This document shows, one piece after another, positions 1 to 7,948 of a stretch of 8,906 nt of DNA. Each line of letters opens with the position of its first letter. Position 1 is the stretch's first letter. The position numbers were made by a program, and so were the translations under genes. The DNA lies in the NCBI GenBank assembly GCA_022825185.1, contig JAJDYK010000087.1, positions 1 to 8,906 on the forward strand. Direction: 5' to 3'. The notes under the pieces were generated by a model. It was not told the DNA's origin and made no database searches. It saw only the letters and a program-made list of their open reading frames with translations. The DNA is from Candidatus Latescibacterota bacterium (GTDB taxonomy: Bacteria; Latescibacterota; UBA2968; UBA8231).

Positions 1-407
1 CAAGCATCGAGCGCGCTTTCGTCGATGATGGTAGCGTTGTGAAACGAGTGCCGCGCCATCGCGTAATTGGGGGCCTCGCCTTGGGCGTGGACGACGCCGG
101 CATTGTACTCTCGCGTCCAAAATTGGCGACGCGTTTGTTCAGCCTCGCTTTGAAACTTGGGGTCGAGCTCGGCGTGCGCCAAGTGCTCAGCCATTTCGCC
201 ATAGCGGCCCTCGTCCCCTAGGAGCCGGCCCATGAGCAAGTGAGCCTCGTAATTCTCTGGCTCCGTCTGCAAAACTAGGGCGAGTTGCTCTTTGGCCTCT
301 TGGGGCTGCTCCTGCTGGATATAGAGCTTGGCCGCCGTCATGGCCGAACTCTGACACCCCAATCCGGCGACGGCGACGAGCACCGCCAGCCAGCATACGC
401 GCTTCAT
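1..407 (-). CDS. TPR-like outer-membrane lipoprotein, 3' part missing at the left window edge
   Basis: The reading frame opens with ATG at 407 and runs without a stop through the left edge (135 codons visible). Residues 1-17 form a short basic-hydrophobic signal peptide (MKRVCWLAVLVAV...) followed by GLGC with Cys18, a lipobox-like site whose -3 residue is Gly rather than Leu, so lipidation is likely but not certain. Residues about 23-80 are two helix pairs with TPR spacing (AAKLYIQQEQPQEAKEQL, then NYEAHLLMGRLLGDEGRYGEM), and the frame continues with alanine-rich helical sequence. TPR lipoproteins usually act as periplasmic scaffolds at the outer membrane; the specific partner cannot be read here. 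The gene follows the PorV/PorQ-like gene after a strong terminator, with only 17 nt between the U-tract and the start codon. Only a weak ribosome site (GGGA) precedes the ATG. Function beyond scaffold is not assigned. Confidence 0.8.
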   Translation of the reverse strand, partial: MKRVCWLAVLVAVAGLGCQSSAMTAAKLYIQQEQPQEAKEQLALVLQTEPENYEAHLLMGRLLGDEGRYGEMAEHLAHAELDPKFQSEAEQTRRQFWTREYNAGVVHAQGEAPNYAMARHSFHNATIIDESALDA

Positions 408-424
408 TGGCAATTTCCCGCGAG

Positions 425-459
425 AAAAACTGCGCGGCGCACATCCTGTGCGCCGCGCA
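425..459 (-). terminator. Rho-independent terminator after the PorV/PorQ-like gene
   Basis: A perfect 13-bp inverted repeat (431-443 against 447-459, arm TGCGCGGCGCACA) encloses a 3-nt loop. Read on the minus strand it is followed at once by G and five T residues (429-425). It begins 10 nt after the stop codon of the barrel gene. The plus strand has no T-run on the other side, so it works only for leftward transcription. The stem is very GC-rich and should be an efficient terminator. The next start codon (407) lies only 17 nt past the U-tract. Confidence 0.9.
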
Positions 460-469
460 ACGGTCGAAC

Positions 470-1492
470 TCAGAAACCGAACTGAAAGGTAAAGGTATTG
501 AGCGCGTCGAAATACTCGACCGTAGTGTAGGCGTAATCAACGCGCAAATTTTTGATCGTCCCAGCATCCAGATTCAGACCAAAACCGAAGCTGGTGCCAT
601 AGATGTAGTCGTCATCCGAGTTGGGCGCGTAGTCGAAGCCAGCGCGCAGAGCAAAGAAATCGCTCAACACATATTCAGCTCCCAACCGGTACTGGTCGTA
701 GGCGAAATTGTTGTGCCGGAAGACCGAGGACAGATTGAGTGCGTCCATATAGCGATAGCTCAGACCGAGCTCAAACGTTGAGGGCAGGTCAGCGGAACTG
801 GCCTCCACATTGTAATCGGACGGTCCGCGGCGCAACCCGTCAATCTGGCCGCGACGCAACAGGCCGGAACCGCCAAACTGCATCCGCGTGCCGATGTGCT
901 TGAGCGCCACCCCCAAGTCCAAGCCGGCAATCCCGCCCAGATTGGCGTATTGCAGACCAGCGCTAAACGAGGCCGCAGTGGCCTCGACGCGCTGGATGCG
1001 GTTGACGACATAATGGCTGGTAAGCCCGACGGCGATGCGATCAGTCAGTTCCTTTGCAAAGGTCAGGCCCACCGTGAAGAAGGTCGGCGAAAAGGTCGCG
1101 CCGGTGCCGTCTGGATTGGCCTCAGTCGTCACCGGGATTTGGCCGAAATCCAGCGCCTTGATGTTGAGGGCCAACGAGCCGAGGCTTTTGAAGTTGGCAC
1201 CGGTAGCCAGATAGTTGATGCGAGTATCCGCCAGATAGGACATCGTCGAGAACATGATGCCCGCGTTGGATTCGGACTTGGACAGACCCGCCGGGTTCCA
1301 GTGCAGAGCCTCTAAACCGGAACTGGTGGCGATTGAGGCCCCGCCCAAGGCCATGTCGCGCGCGCCAACCGGAATCAGCAGTTCCGGGGCCGCGGCCGTA
1401 CCGGCGCGATCATAGCCATCGGCAAAGGCCGTAGCCGAGGCGAAAACCAGCGCCAGCAGGATCGTCGAGATGCGAAAGCTGTGTCGAAGCAT
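470..1492 (-). CDS. PorV/PorQ-family outer-membrane beta-barrel protein
   Basis: This is a 340-aa protein with a signal peptide (residues 1-24, hydrophobic core STILLALVFASATAFA, cleavage after AFA) and a beta-barrel rich in alternating aromatic and glycine strands, ending in Phe as outer-membrane barrels do. Residues about 44-70 carry the family signature GARDMALGGASIAT followed by ALHWNPAGL, typical of PorV/PorQ/UPF0164 proteins related to FadL barrels. In the type IX secretion system PorV shuttles cargo with C-terminal domains to the attachment complex; PorQ-like members have less defined roles. The gene just upstream encodes a protein with such a sorting domain, which supports a link to secretion. 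The length is slightly below that of classical PorV. The ATG at 1492 was chosen because AGGAGG lies 7 nt ahead of it and the signal peptide begins there; a GTG 12 codons upstream lacks both. The assignment to the superfamily is firm, PorV versus PorQ is not. Confidence 0.88.
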   Translation of the reverse strand: MLRHSFRISTILLALVFASATAFADGYDRAGTAAAPELLIPVGARDMALGGASIATSSGLEALHWNPAGLSKSESNAGIMFSTMSYLADTRINYLATGANFKSLGSLALNIKALDFGQIPVTTEANPDGTGATFSPTFFTVGLTFAKELTDRIAVGLTSHYVVNRIQRVEATAASFSAGLQYANLGGIAGLDLGVALKHIGTRMQFGGSGLLRRGQIDGLRRGPSDYNVEASSADLPSTFELGLSYRYMDALNLSSVFRHNNFAYDQYRLGAEYVLSDFFALRAGFDYAPNSDDDYIYGTSFGFGLNLDAGTIKNLRVDYAYTTVEYFDALNTFTFQFGF

Positions 1493-1499
1493 GGAATGG

Positions 1500-1505
1500 C
1501 CTCCT
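1500..1505 (-). promoter_or_regulatory. Shine-Dalgarno site fixing the start of the PorV/PorQ-like gene
   Basis: A full AGGAGG reads on the minus strand with a 7-nt spacer to the ATG at 1492. It decides between this start and the in-frame GTG at 1528, which abuts the stop codon of the preceding gene and would place 12 non-signal residues before the signal peptide. Confidence 0.85.
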
Positions 1506-1528
1506 ATTTCTCTCTTTAACCCGTGCAC

Positions 1529-4500
1529 CTAGAAGTTCTCCAGGAACTGCTGCTCTTGGATGATGGCCAGCTTGAGGATCCGACTTTCGCCGTGATCCGG
1601 CAGCTCGATATGGGCGATATACATGCCGCTGGCCACTGGCAGTGCGTTGTGGTTTTGCAAATCCCAGCGCGTGAACTGCGATGGGTCGTCCTTCTCGATC
1701 GTGCGCACCAGCGTGCCGCTCATGTCGAAGATGCGAATATTCGCCTTGGACGGCAGGTGGCTGAAGGTCACGAAGTGGCTGTAACGGCTGGTCTCCGCTG
1801 CGTTGACGCCGAGATAGGGATTGGGGAAGACGTTGATCTTCTCGATGTCCTCCTCGAGGGATTCGGCGCTTTCCTCTCGCCCTGGGACGAGAAAGGAGAA
1901 TACATCGTCAGGGCCGTTGACCCTGTAAGGAATCAACCTCAGAATCTGACCGTCTTCGAGCATCTCCATCTCGTGGTCACCACTTCTTAGCGTGAGCCAT
2001 AGCGCCGCATGGATGTCGAAGGTAACTGCATCGGCTAAGATGCTTTTGCCTTCGCCGTATTGGGCTAGTGGCGTGTCGCTGTAGTCGCTGTCAAAAATAA
2101 ACAGGTACTCGCGACCACCGAGCCCACGGTCCGGGTCTTCCGAGGCCAAGTCCCAAGTACCGTTCTCCGAAGTGGAACCCACGTTCTCGACAAAGCCGAT
2201 ATTGACCTGCCGCGGTGGGTCGCTGTCCACTTCCCAAGCGGTAAAAGGCACATCGACAAAATCTTGAAAACCGTAATTGGGATCGCCGCCGCGCAGATAG
2301 CGATAGCCTTTCTGCGTGTTGGTGCGGCTAAAGCGAATCTCAACGGTGTTTAGGTCGGCACCACCAAGCGAGGAACCGAAGAAATTGGGGCCGACATCGG
2401 CACCGCCGCCAAGGGCACTGCCACCCCAGTTGATACCTGTTAGCCAGCGATCCGACCCCTCCCACTCCCAACCACTAAGCGCCAGCGGTGGGCCGAGGAC
2501 CATCAGTTCAAAACCATGGTCCGGGAGATAGATAGCCGCTCGCTCATCGCCTGGACCGATCTCAAACTGGTCGGCAAGGAGGGTCTTGCCACCATCGGTT
2601 TCATCTACCAGGTTCCACACGGTGTGGCCCTCTTCATCCGCGCCGAAGCGGACCTGATAGTTGTGGCCCGTAGTGAGAGTAGGGTTGACTACCACGACCT
2701 CAACCTCGCCCTCACTGATACCAGCGGTGTGCTCGGGGGTTATCACGCTGTCAGGCTTGCTCAGATAGCGGGTGCCTGGCGGCGGCTCCTGCGGCACGCA
2801 GATGAGGCTCTGCGGCGCGCTCTCCAGCGTGGTGGTCGCGGTACCTTCGGCAGTGGCGCGGTTGTAGGCCGTCACCGCAAAGTAGTATCGCTGGCCGTTG
2901 ACCAGCGGGCCGCTGCGGATGTGGTCCTGAGTAATCACGATATTGCGCTTGATCCCAAAGTCGATGCCGATCTGCAGGGGCACATCGAGCACCACACCCG
3001 ACTCCTCGTCGAGGGCAATGCCGAGGATCGTAGTCACACCGTTCTCGATGTCGAAGGTTGCCACCTTGACGCCTTGCGAAAGCGTGGCTTCGGCCGAGGG
3101 CAACTGGTAGAGGTTGTAGCCTTCGAACTCGAAGCCGGGCGAACCCTCGCCTTCGGTGGCCTGAATCGACTCGTCGTCCCAACCCCAATCCAAGAGGATC
3201 GCCTCGTCGAGCTCGGCTACGCGAACATTGGGCTGAGTCGGCGGCTTGGGCACCTCGAAGAAGTTGTTGTAGGCATCCTGCACAAACTGGTCGGAAAACT
3301 TCAGCTTGGAGACGCTGCGCAGGCGGTCGGTAGAAATGCCGCCTAACAGCGCGACCACCACTTCCTGAGTGTCGCCCAATGCCATCTCAAAAGGCCCGGT
3401 GGCCAGCACGATGCGCCGGTCGCCAGCCGGCAGTGGCACGCCGTCGTTCCACCCGGCGGCTCTGGTTGGGTCGCCGTCGAGCGTGAACTTGGTGTCGGCA
3501 TTGGTCAGCGGATTGGTGTAGGGCACGGGGTTTGCAACATCGTCTTGCGGCTGGAAGCCACGCAGCAGATTGTACCACTGCTGAGTGCCCACGTATTCGC
3601 CCAGTTCCGGATCGGATATCGCGCTGCCGGCGGCAAAGTACACGAAGGCCGTCATCGGCAAGTTCGCGTAGCCGGGACGCAGCCCCTCGTTGAAGATGGC
3701 CACCGAACTATCGTCGAGCAGTTGGTTTCCATCTTCGTCAACGGCGATATTGCCCTCTGCGTCTAGCTGATAAACCGGCACGATCGGGCCTTGCAAAAAG
3801 TCGTACCCAACAGCCGGCGGGGCCAAGCCGAAGGGGACGTAGCCATGATCGGCGTCAATCGAGTTGTACACATAACCCAAGCTCAACTCGACATCGGCAC
3901 CGGCAAAGTCGTCGCCGTAATCGCCCAGATCTGGATCGGACCACTGGGCGAAATACATGTCCTCGATCACGGCATCGTCCGCGGCCTCTGCGGTGCCCTT
4001 GTAGATGACCTTGAACTTCTTGAAGATCACGTCGCCCAAGGCGTCGGTGCGCGCATAGCCCCAAAGCGTAACCTGAGCCTCCAAGCCGATGGGCAACGAG
4101 CCGTAGAGATTGGTTGTGGACCCCTGGTCCAAATCGTTTATCGCAAACCAGATTACCTGGTCCGCGTTGGCCAAACCCGGCTCGTCAACCGAGGGATCGT
4201 ACTGCCCATCTCCGTCGTTGTCGTAAAAGGGCGCACCCAACTCGGCCGGCCACTCCATCCAATCGCGCTCGTACTGGGCGCGCACCGCCTCCTCGTGGGC
4301 GTCCGTAACCTCGCTCAAACCCATGTTGAGGACCTCGGAGGCGTCTAGCCGCAAATCCGCGGTTGCCCAGTCGCGGCGGATCCGGTAGAGCCGGGCCGTA
4401 TCGCGGTCCTGGGCTACGCCCTTGGACTCGATGATGCCAGGAACCGTGCCGATTTCGTACGTCTGGCCACCGACGCGCAGTTCTTGGTCATTGCCGTCCT

Positions 4501-4783
4501 TGACCCGCCCGCCCCAGATCATGCCGTCTTGGAAGATGACTTGGGCGGTTGAGCGCGGGTAGGTCACGCCCGAATTGCCGGTGAGCGGATCGCGGGCCGA
4601 CCAGCCATCGCTTTGTATCCACATGGCCATATTGTTGATGTTGAGCTGGGTCCGTTCGGTGGACACCTCAACATCGTCTTGGGCCAGTTTGGCGGCCGGT
4701 GCGCCCCACTCTTCGCGGGCTTGGACAGTGCCGACTAGGAGCAAGAGCGTCGCCGCTAAAAATAAGACAACAAACTTTTTCAT
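1529..4783 (-). CDS. Large secreted surface protein with C-terminal type IX (type A, FlgD-like) sorting domain
   Basis: The 1084-aa product has a clear signal peptide (residues 1-22, MKKFVVLFLAATLLLLVGTVQA). An N-terminal module (about 40-120: LNINNMAMWIQSDG, then TYPRSTAQVIFQDGMIWGGRV) resembles a start common in large secreted proteins of FCB genomes. Residues 188-201 (DNDGDGQYDPSVDE) form an Asp-rich calcium-loop-like motif, close to dockerin or thrombospondin-3 loops. Residues about 513-660 look fibronectin-III-like, ending in QRYYFAVTAYN. Residues about 981-1075 are the sorting domain: INVFPNPY, then ANIRIFDMSGTLVRTI, W-D-L-Q-N and PVASGMYIAHIE. Such domains direct proteins across the outer membrane via the type IX system. 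There is no lipobox, and only one Cys (662). The tail after KLAIIQ is about nine residues longer than usual. The gene follows the TonB receptor by 18 nt and precedes the PorV/PorQ-like gene by 36 nt. No enzyme motif was recognised, so binding or structural roles are inferred. Confidence 0.88.
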   Translation of the reverse strand: MKKFVVLFLAATLLLLVGTVQAREEWGAPAAKLAQDDVEVSTERTQLNINNMAMWIQSDGWSARDPLTGNSGVTYPRSTAQVIFQDGMIWGGRVKDGNDQELRVGGQTYEIGTVPGIIESKGVAQDRDTARLYRIRRDWATADLRLDASEVLNMGLSEVTDAHEEAVRAQYERDWMEWPAELGAPFYDNDGDGQYDPSVDEPGLANADQVIWFAINDLDQGSTTNLYGSLPIGLEAQVTLWGYARTDALGDVIFKKFKVIYKGTAEAADDAVIEDMYFAQWSDPDLGDYGDDFAGADVELSLGYVYNSIDADHGYVPFGLAPPAVGYDFLQGPIVPVYQLDAEGNIAVDEDGNQLLDDSSVAIFNEGLRPGYANLPMTAFVYFAAGSAISDPELGEYVGTQQWYNLLRGFQPQDDVANPVPYTNPLTNADTKFTLDGDPTRAAGWNDGVPLPAGDRRIVLATGPFEMALGDTQEVVVALLGGISTDRLRSVSKLKFSDQFVQDAYNNFFEVPKPPTQPNVRVAELDEAILLDWGWDDESIQATEGEGSPGFEFEGYNLYQLPSAEATLSQGVKVATFDIENGVTTILGIALDEESGVVLDVPLQIGIDFGIKRNIVITQDHIRSGPLVNGQRYYFAVTAYNRATAEGTATTTLESAPQSLICVPQEPPPGTRYLSKPDSVITPEHTAGISEGEVEVVVVNPTLTTGHNYQVRFGADEEGHTVWNLVDETDGGKTLLADQFEIGPGDERAAIYLPDHGFELMVLGPPLALSGWEWEGSDRWLTGINWGGSALGGGADVGPNFFGSSLGGADLNTVEIRFSRTNTQKGYRYLRGGDPNYGFQDFVDVPFTAWEVDSDPPRQVNIGFVENVGSTSENGTWDLASEDPDRGLGGREYLFIFDSDYSDTPLAQYGEGKSILADAVTFDIHAALWLTLRSGDHEMEMLEDGQILRLIPYRVNGPDDVFSFLVPGREESAESLEEDIEKINVFPNPYLGVNAAETSRYSHFVTFSHLPSKANIRIFDMSGTLVRTIEKDDPSQFTRWDLQNHNALPVASGMYIAHIELPDHGESRILKLAIIQEQQFLENF

Positions 4784-4801
4784 AATGCGTTCCTCTCTTT
4801 C

Positions 4802-7800
4802 CTAGAAATCGAGCTGGAGACCGAAGCGAATCTGGCGCGGCGCATCGTAAATATCGCCGCCCTCGTTGGACCAATAGGCTTGGCGGTTGAGCAAGTTGAT
4901 CGCCTCGTAGAGTTGCACGTACTGTTGCCCGCCACTGGCCTCGACGATCTGTTGGCTCAGTTCCGGATTAGTCAAGAAACCGTCGTCCTTGTCGGAGCCG
5001 GTGCGGTTGTACACGTTGAGCACGTTCTTGCGATTGAAGAGGTTGATAATGCGGCTATAGACCTTGGCATTGAGACCAAACAGCGAGAAGCCCTTGTCGA
5101 TGCGCAAGTTGGTCTCAAAGGTCCACGGCGTCGTCGAGCGGTTGATCGACTCGAGCGGCTTGCGCGAGCGCGGGTCGAAGCTGTCGAGTACGCCGGCGTT
5201 TTCTGGACCGCGCTGACCGATCGAACCGGTGACCAAGGTAAAGTTGTGCCCGCTCGTGAAGCTCATCAGCAGGTTGGCTCCCAGACCCCGCAGAATTGGG
5301 TTGGGCTCGTTGTCGGGGTAGCGGTAGTCTAGGAAGATCGAGCCGCGGTGCGTCTCGTTAAAGTCGAGCGGCGAGATGATCGTCGGCAGGTTGGTCTCGT
5401 TCTCAACCCCGGAAATGGCCGAGCCAGTATATGAACCCGTGCCGCGTGCATCGGACAGGGTGTAGTTCAGTTCGGTGCGTAGGTTATTGACGCGCCTGAG
5501 CTTGAACTGGAACTCGATGCCCTTGGTCGTGGCGAAGTCGCCGTTTTGCAGGAAAACGTACGCACCAGCGTCAACCGCGCTGGCCGAGAGTTGCTGCTTG
5601 CGCAACTGCACCTGCCCCTTGATGTCGCGGTAGAAGCCCGTGACGTCAAAGGAGGCGAATTCGGAGAATTGACGCTCGAAGCCAATTTCGTACTGGGTAG
5701 TCCGCATCGGCTCGATGTCGTAGGCGGTCGGATAGCGGATGTAGTTCTGGCCGCCCAACTCTAGGGCGAGGCGCGCACCGCCGGCAAACATGGAGCGCAT
5801 CGCCGGCATTTGCGAGAAGCGACCGTATTGCACGTGAAAGACCGTCAAATCCGACACCGGAAACGACATCCCCAAACGCGGGCTAATATCGGTGTACGTG
5901 GGAGTCTTTTCCATTGACGCGAGGTCAATGGTGTAGTTTTCCGGGTCGCGCACCGGTGCTGCCGGATCCTTGAAGCGCCAGCTATCCGCGTCAAAGTAGT
6001 CGATGCGCAGACCGGCGTTGATGATCAGGTCATTATACTCAACTTTGTCTTGGATAAAGGCGGCGGCTACCGTCGGCTGGCGCGGGGCCTCTAGCCCCTC
6101 GCCGTCGGCCTCGCGACCGAACTCATCGAAGCCGAAGAAATCGCTGGCGCTAGTCGAGCGCAGCAACCTAATAAGATCCTGCTTGCTGCCCTTGCCATCG
6201 TCAAGACTCTCGGCCTTCGCGATCAACTCGTCGAGGATCTGGTCTTCGCTGATTTCATCGTTGTAGTAGCGGTCGTACACCGCGTCCAACTCGGGATAGG
6301 TGTTGGCTATCCCCGAGCGGATCGAACGCAACGAGATCCCATAGCGCCGCGAGGTCCAATTCTGATAGTCGAAACCAGCCTTGAGCTGATGCATGTCGGT
6401 CTGCTTGGTCCAGCTACCGGCCAGCCCCCAATAGCCATCCGACGTGGTGCTGTAGGAGGTCGTGGGCGTCCCGGGACGGTTGAAGGGGAAGCCTGCTAGA
6501 TCGTAGGGCCTTGGCCTTGAACCCTGTTGGGTATAGGGCGTGTACTCACCCGTGCCCTCGAGGGCGCGCTGTACGGCCACGCTGTCGTTGTACACCCACC
6601 ACCGATCCTTGAAAAGCGGGTCGTAAGATGTGGCATCCTGCGTGTAGAAGCTCACGTTGAGTTCGTAGAACATGCTCTTATCGAGCAGGTGGGTGAGCTT
6701 GGCGTTGACTAGGTTGGAGGACGATTCCGACTCGACCAAACGCCGAGTGTTAAAAGCATTGCGGATGGGCGCATAGTTGTTTTCAGCACTCCCGTCCGAG
6801 TACAGATTCGTGAGGCGGAGCTGGACAGGGTAGTAGTCGAGCAACAAGGTCCCGTTGAAAATGACCGCTTCACTACTCGTGTGCGGAATATTGCCGGGCT
6901 TGATTTCGAGCTGCTCAATCTGATCGGGAACGAGATTGCCCTCTTCGTCCTCGCCCCAGTGCCGGCGTCCACCGCGGAGGCCAGTGTCTTCGAGGTCCTC
7001 AAAGGTAAAACCCGACCAGTAGGTCGGCCAAGACCCGATGCCGCGGCGCTGGCCGGCCAAGAAGGCGCGAATCTTCTGGTTTCCCACAACCGGACCACCG
7101 GCGGTTATCACCTGATTGAAGTAGCCGTAGGAATACGTGCCGAAGCGCTGCTCGTAATCGGAGGTAAAATTGTCCGACTCAGACATGATCTCAAAGTCCC
7201 AGTCGCTGCCGCCGGTGCGCAACTCTTGCAGGATAATGCCGGCGTTGGCACCGCCGTACTCGGCGTTGAAGCCTCCGGCCTGGAGTTGGATTTCCTCCAG
7301 CGCCTCGTCAATCAGGCCCACCGCGTTGCCGCCAGTGACCACATTGCGGACGCTGGCCCCCTCGACGTAGTAGCCGATCTCGTCGCCACGCGAGCCGCGG
7401 ATGTGCAACGTCCCCTCGTCATTGACCACGCCGGTCTGCAGGGATATGACTGAGCTGACGCCTCGAAGCGGCAAAATATCGAGATCCTCGGCATCGATAA
7501 TGCGCACTGCATTGGTGGCGGTTTTGTCGATGATCGGCCGCTCGGCCCGGATTACCACTTCCTCGACTTGGATATCCGAAGAAGTCAGTTCAACGGCGAG
7601 ATTCGTAGTCAAGTCGGCGGAGACCCGCACGTCCTCAACGGTGTAATCCGCGTAGCCGATATACGTGGCCTTGAGGGTGTAGGTGCCCACCGGCACGTTG
7701 AGAATAAAAAAGCGGCCCTTTTCGTCCGCTGTAGCCCCTAGCTTGGTATCCACCACCACGATATTGGCATGGGGCAGCCCATCCCCAGTGGTGGCATCCT

Positions 7801-7912
7801 TTACTACACCGGCGATCTTACCGCCCTTACTAGCTTCGGCCGGAGCCAAGCTCAGCGCGAGCAGGACGCCCAGTATGGTCAGAACGCGAAAAACGCTCGC
7901 AAATTTAGTCAT
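4802..7912 (-). CDS. TonB-dependent outer-membrane receptor with carboxypeptidase-regulatory-like N-terminal domain
   Basis: The 1036-aa product imports a substrate across the outer membrane using TonB/ExbBD energy. It has a signal peptide (1-27, cleavage after AEA), a CarboxypepD_reg-like beta-sandwich (about 32-110: GKIAGVVKDATTGDGLPHAN, then GRFFILNVPVGTYTLKATYI), a TonB-box-like stretch (116-126, VEEVVIRAERP), a plug (about 130-232, with LHIRGSRGDEIGYYVEGASV and EIQLQAGGFNAEYGGANAG) and a C-terminal barrel of about 800 residues ending in Phe. This order is that of SusC-like and related FCB receptors. A charged, probably helical stretch at about 538-605 interrupts the barrel and may be an extracellular loop. 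No heme, siderophore or sugar signature was recognised, so the substrate is unknown. The ATG at 7912 has AGGAGG 5 nt upstream. It lies 36 nt after the multi-pass protein gene and 18 nt before the secreted protein gene, consistent with one transcript. Confidence 0.93.
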   Translation of the reverse strand: MTKFASVFRVLTILGVLLALSLAPAEASKGGKIAGVVKDATTGDGLPHANIVVVDTKLGATADEKGRFFILNVPVGTYTLKATYIGYADYTVEDVRVSADLTTNLAVELTSSDIQVEEVVIRAERPIIDKTATNAVRIIDAEDLDILPLRGVSSVISLQTGVVNDEGTLHIRGSRGDEIGYYVEGASVRNVVTGGNAVGLIDEALEEIQLQAGGFNAEYGGANAGIILQELRTGGSDWDFEIMSESDNFTSDYEQRFGTYSYGYFNQVITAGGPVVGNQKIRAFLAGQRRGIGSWPTYWSGFTFEDLEDTGLRGGRRHWGEDEEGNLVPDQIEQLEIKPGNIPHTSSEAVIFNGTLLLDYYPVQLRLTNLYSDGSAENNYAPIRNAFNTRRLVESESSSNLVNAKLTHLLDKSMFYELNVSFYTQDATSYDPLFKDRWWVYNDSVAVQRALEGTGEYTPYTQQGSRPRPYDLAGFPFNRPGTPTTSYSTTSDGYWGLAGSWTKQTDMHQLKAGFDYQNWTSRRYGISLRSIRSGIANTYPELDAVYDRYYNDEISEDQILDELIAKAESLDDGKGSKQDLIRLLRSTSASDFFGFDEFGREADGEGLEAPRQPTVAAAFIQDKVEYNDLIINAGLRIDYFDADSWRFKDPAAPVRDPENYTIDLASMEKTPTYTDISPRLGMSFPVSDLTVFHVQYGRFSQMPAMRSMFAGGARLALELGGQNYIRYPTAYDIEPMRTTQYEIGFERQFSEFASFDVTGFYRDIKGQVQLRKQQLSASAVDAGAYVFLQNGDFATTKGIEFQFKLRRVNNLRTELNYTLSDARGTGSYTGSAISGVENETNLPTIISPLDFNETHRGSIFLDYRYPDNEPNPILRGLGANLLMSFTSGHNFTLVTGSIGQRGPENAGVLDSFDPRSRKPLESINRSTTPWTFETNLRIDKGFSLFGLNAKVYSRIINLFNRKNVLNVYNRTGSDKDDGFLTNPELSQQIVEASGGQQYVQLYEAINLLNRQAYWSNEGGDIYDAPRQIRFGLQLDF

Positions 7913-7917
7913 GTGTC

Positions 7918-7923
7918 CCTCCT
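7918..7923 (-). promoter_or_regulatory. Shine-Dalgarno site of the TonB-dependent receptor
   Basis: AGGAGG (within AAAGGAGGG) on the minus strand sits 5 nt before the ATG at 7912. It is a near-perfect site, fitting strong translation of an abundant outer-membrane protein, and it confirms the start giving a well-formed signal peptide. Confidence 0.85.
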
Positions 7924-7927
7924 TTGT

Positions 7928-7947
7928 GGAGTAGTTCTCAATACTCC
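7928..7947 (-). repeat. Small inverted repeat in the leader between the multi-pass protein and the TonB receptor
   Basis: GGAGTA (7928-7933) and TACTCC (7942-7947) can pair with an 8-nt loop, filling much of the 36-nt gap just ahead of the receptor's Shine-Dalgarno site. It is not followed by a T-run, so it is not an intrinsic terminator. A 6-bp stem may arise by chance; a role in transcript processing or in keeping the ribosome site open is only a guess. Confidence 0.35.
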
Positions 7948-7948
7948 T

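Noticed and set aside
461..520. A Bacteroidota-type -7 promoter element (TAnnTTTG-like, TACCTTTC on the minus strand) inside the 3' end of the barrel gene
   Set aside because: The last base does not match, no convincing -33 element was seen, and the hit lies in coding sequence. It is too weak to report as a promoter.
187..567. A 126-codon minus-strand frame across the end of the barrel gene and the terminator
   Set aside because: It runs through the terminator hairpin, overlaps two better-supported genes in another frame, and gives an Arg/Ala-rich low-complexity product.
1493..1528. A 12-codon N-terminal extension of the PorV/PorQ-like gene starting at GTG 1528
   Set aside because: The extension would sit ahead of a normal signal peptide and has no ribosome site, whereas the ATG at 1492 has AGGAGG at ideal spacing.
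2516..3346. A 276-codon plus-strand open frame, the longest on that strand
   Set aside because: It lies wholly antisense to the secreted-protein gene, its translation has no recognisable domain or signal peptide, and no good ribosome site precedes it. It is a by-product of GC-rich codon use in the real gene.
3791..4348. A 185-codon plus-strand open frame
   Set aside because: It is antisense to the secreted-protein gene and shows no domain, signal peptide or convincing ribosome site.
1529..4783. Reading the secreted protein as a SusD-like lipoprotein because it follows a TonB receptor
   Set aside because: It has a plain signal peptide without a lipobox Cys, is about twice the length of SusD proteins, lacks their TPR-like helices, and ends in a sorting domain.
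6881..7453. A 190-codon plus-strand open frame
   Set aside because: It is antisense to the plug-encoding part of the TonB receptor, which has clear family motifs; the plus-strand product resembles nothing.
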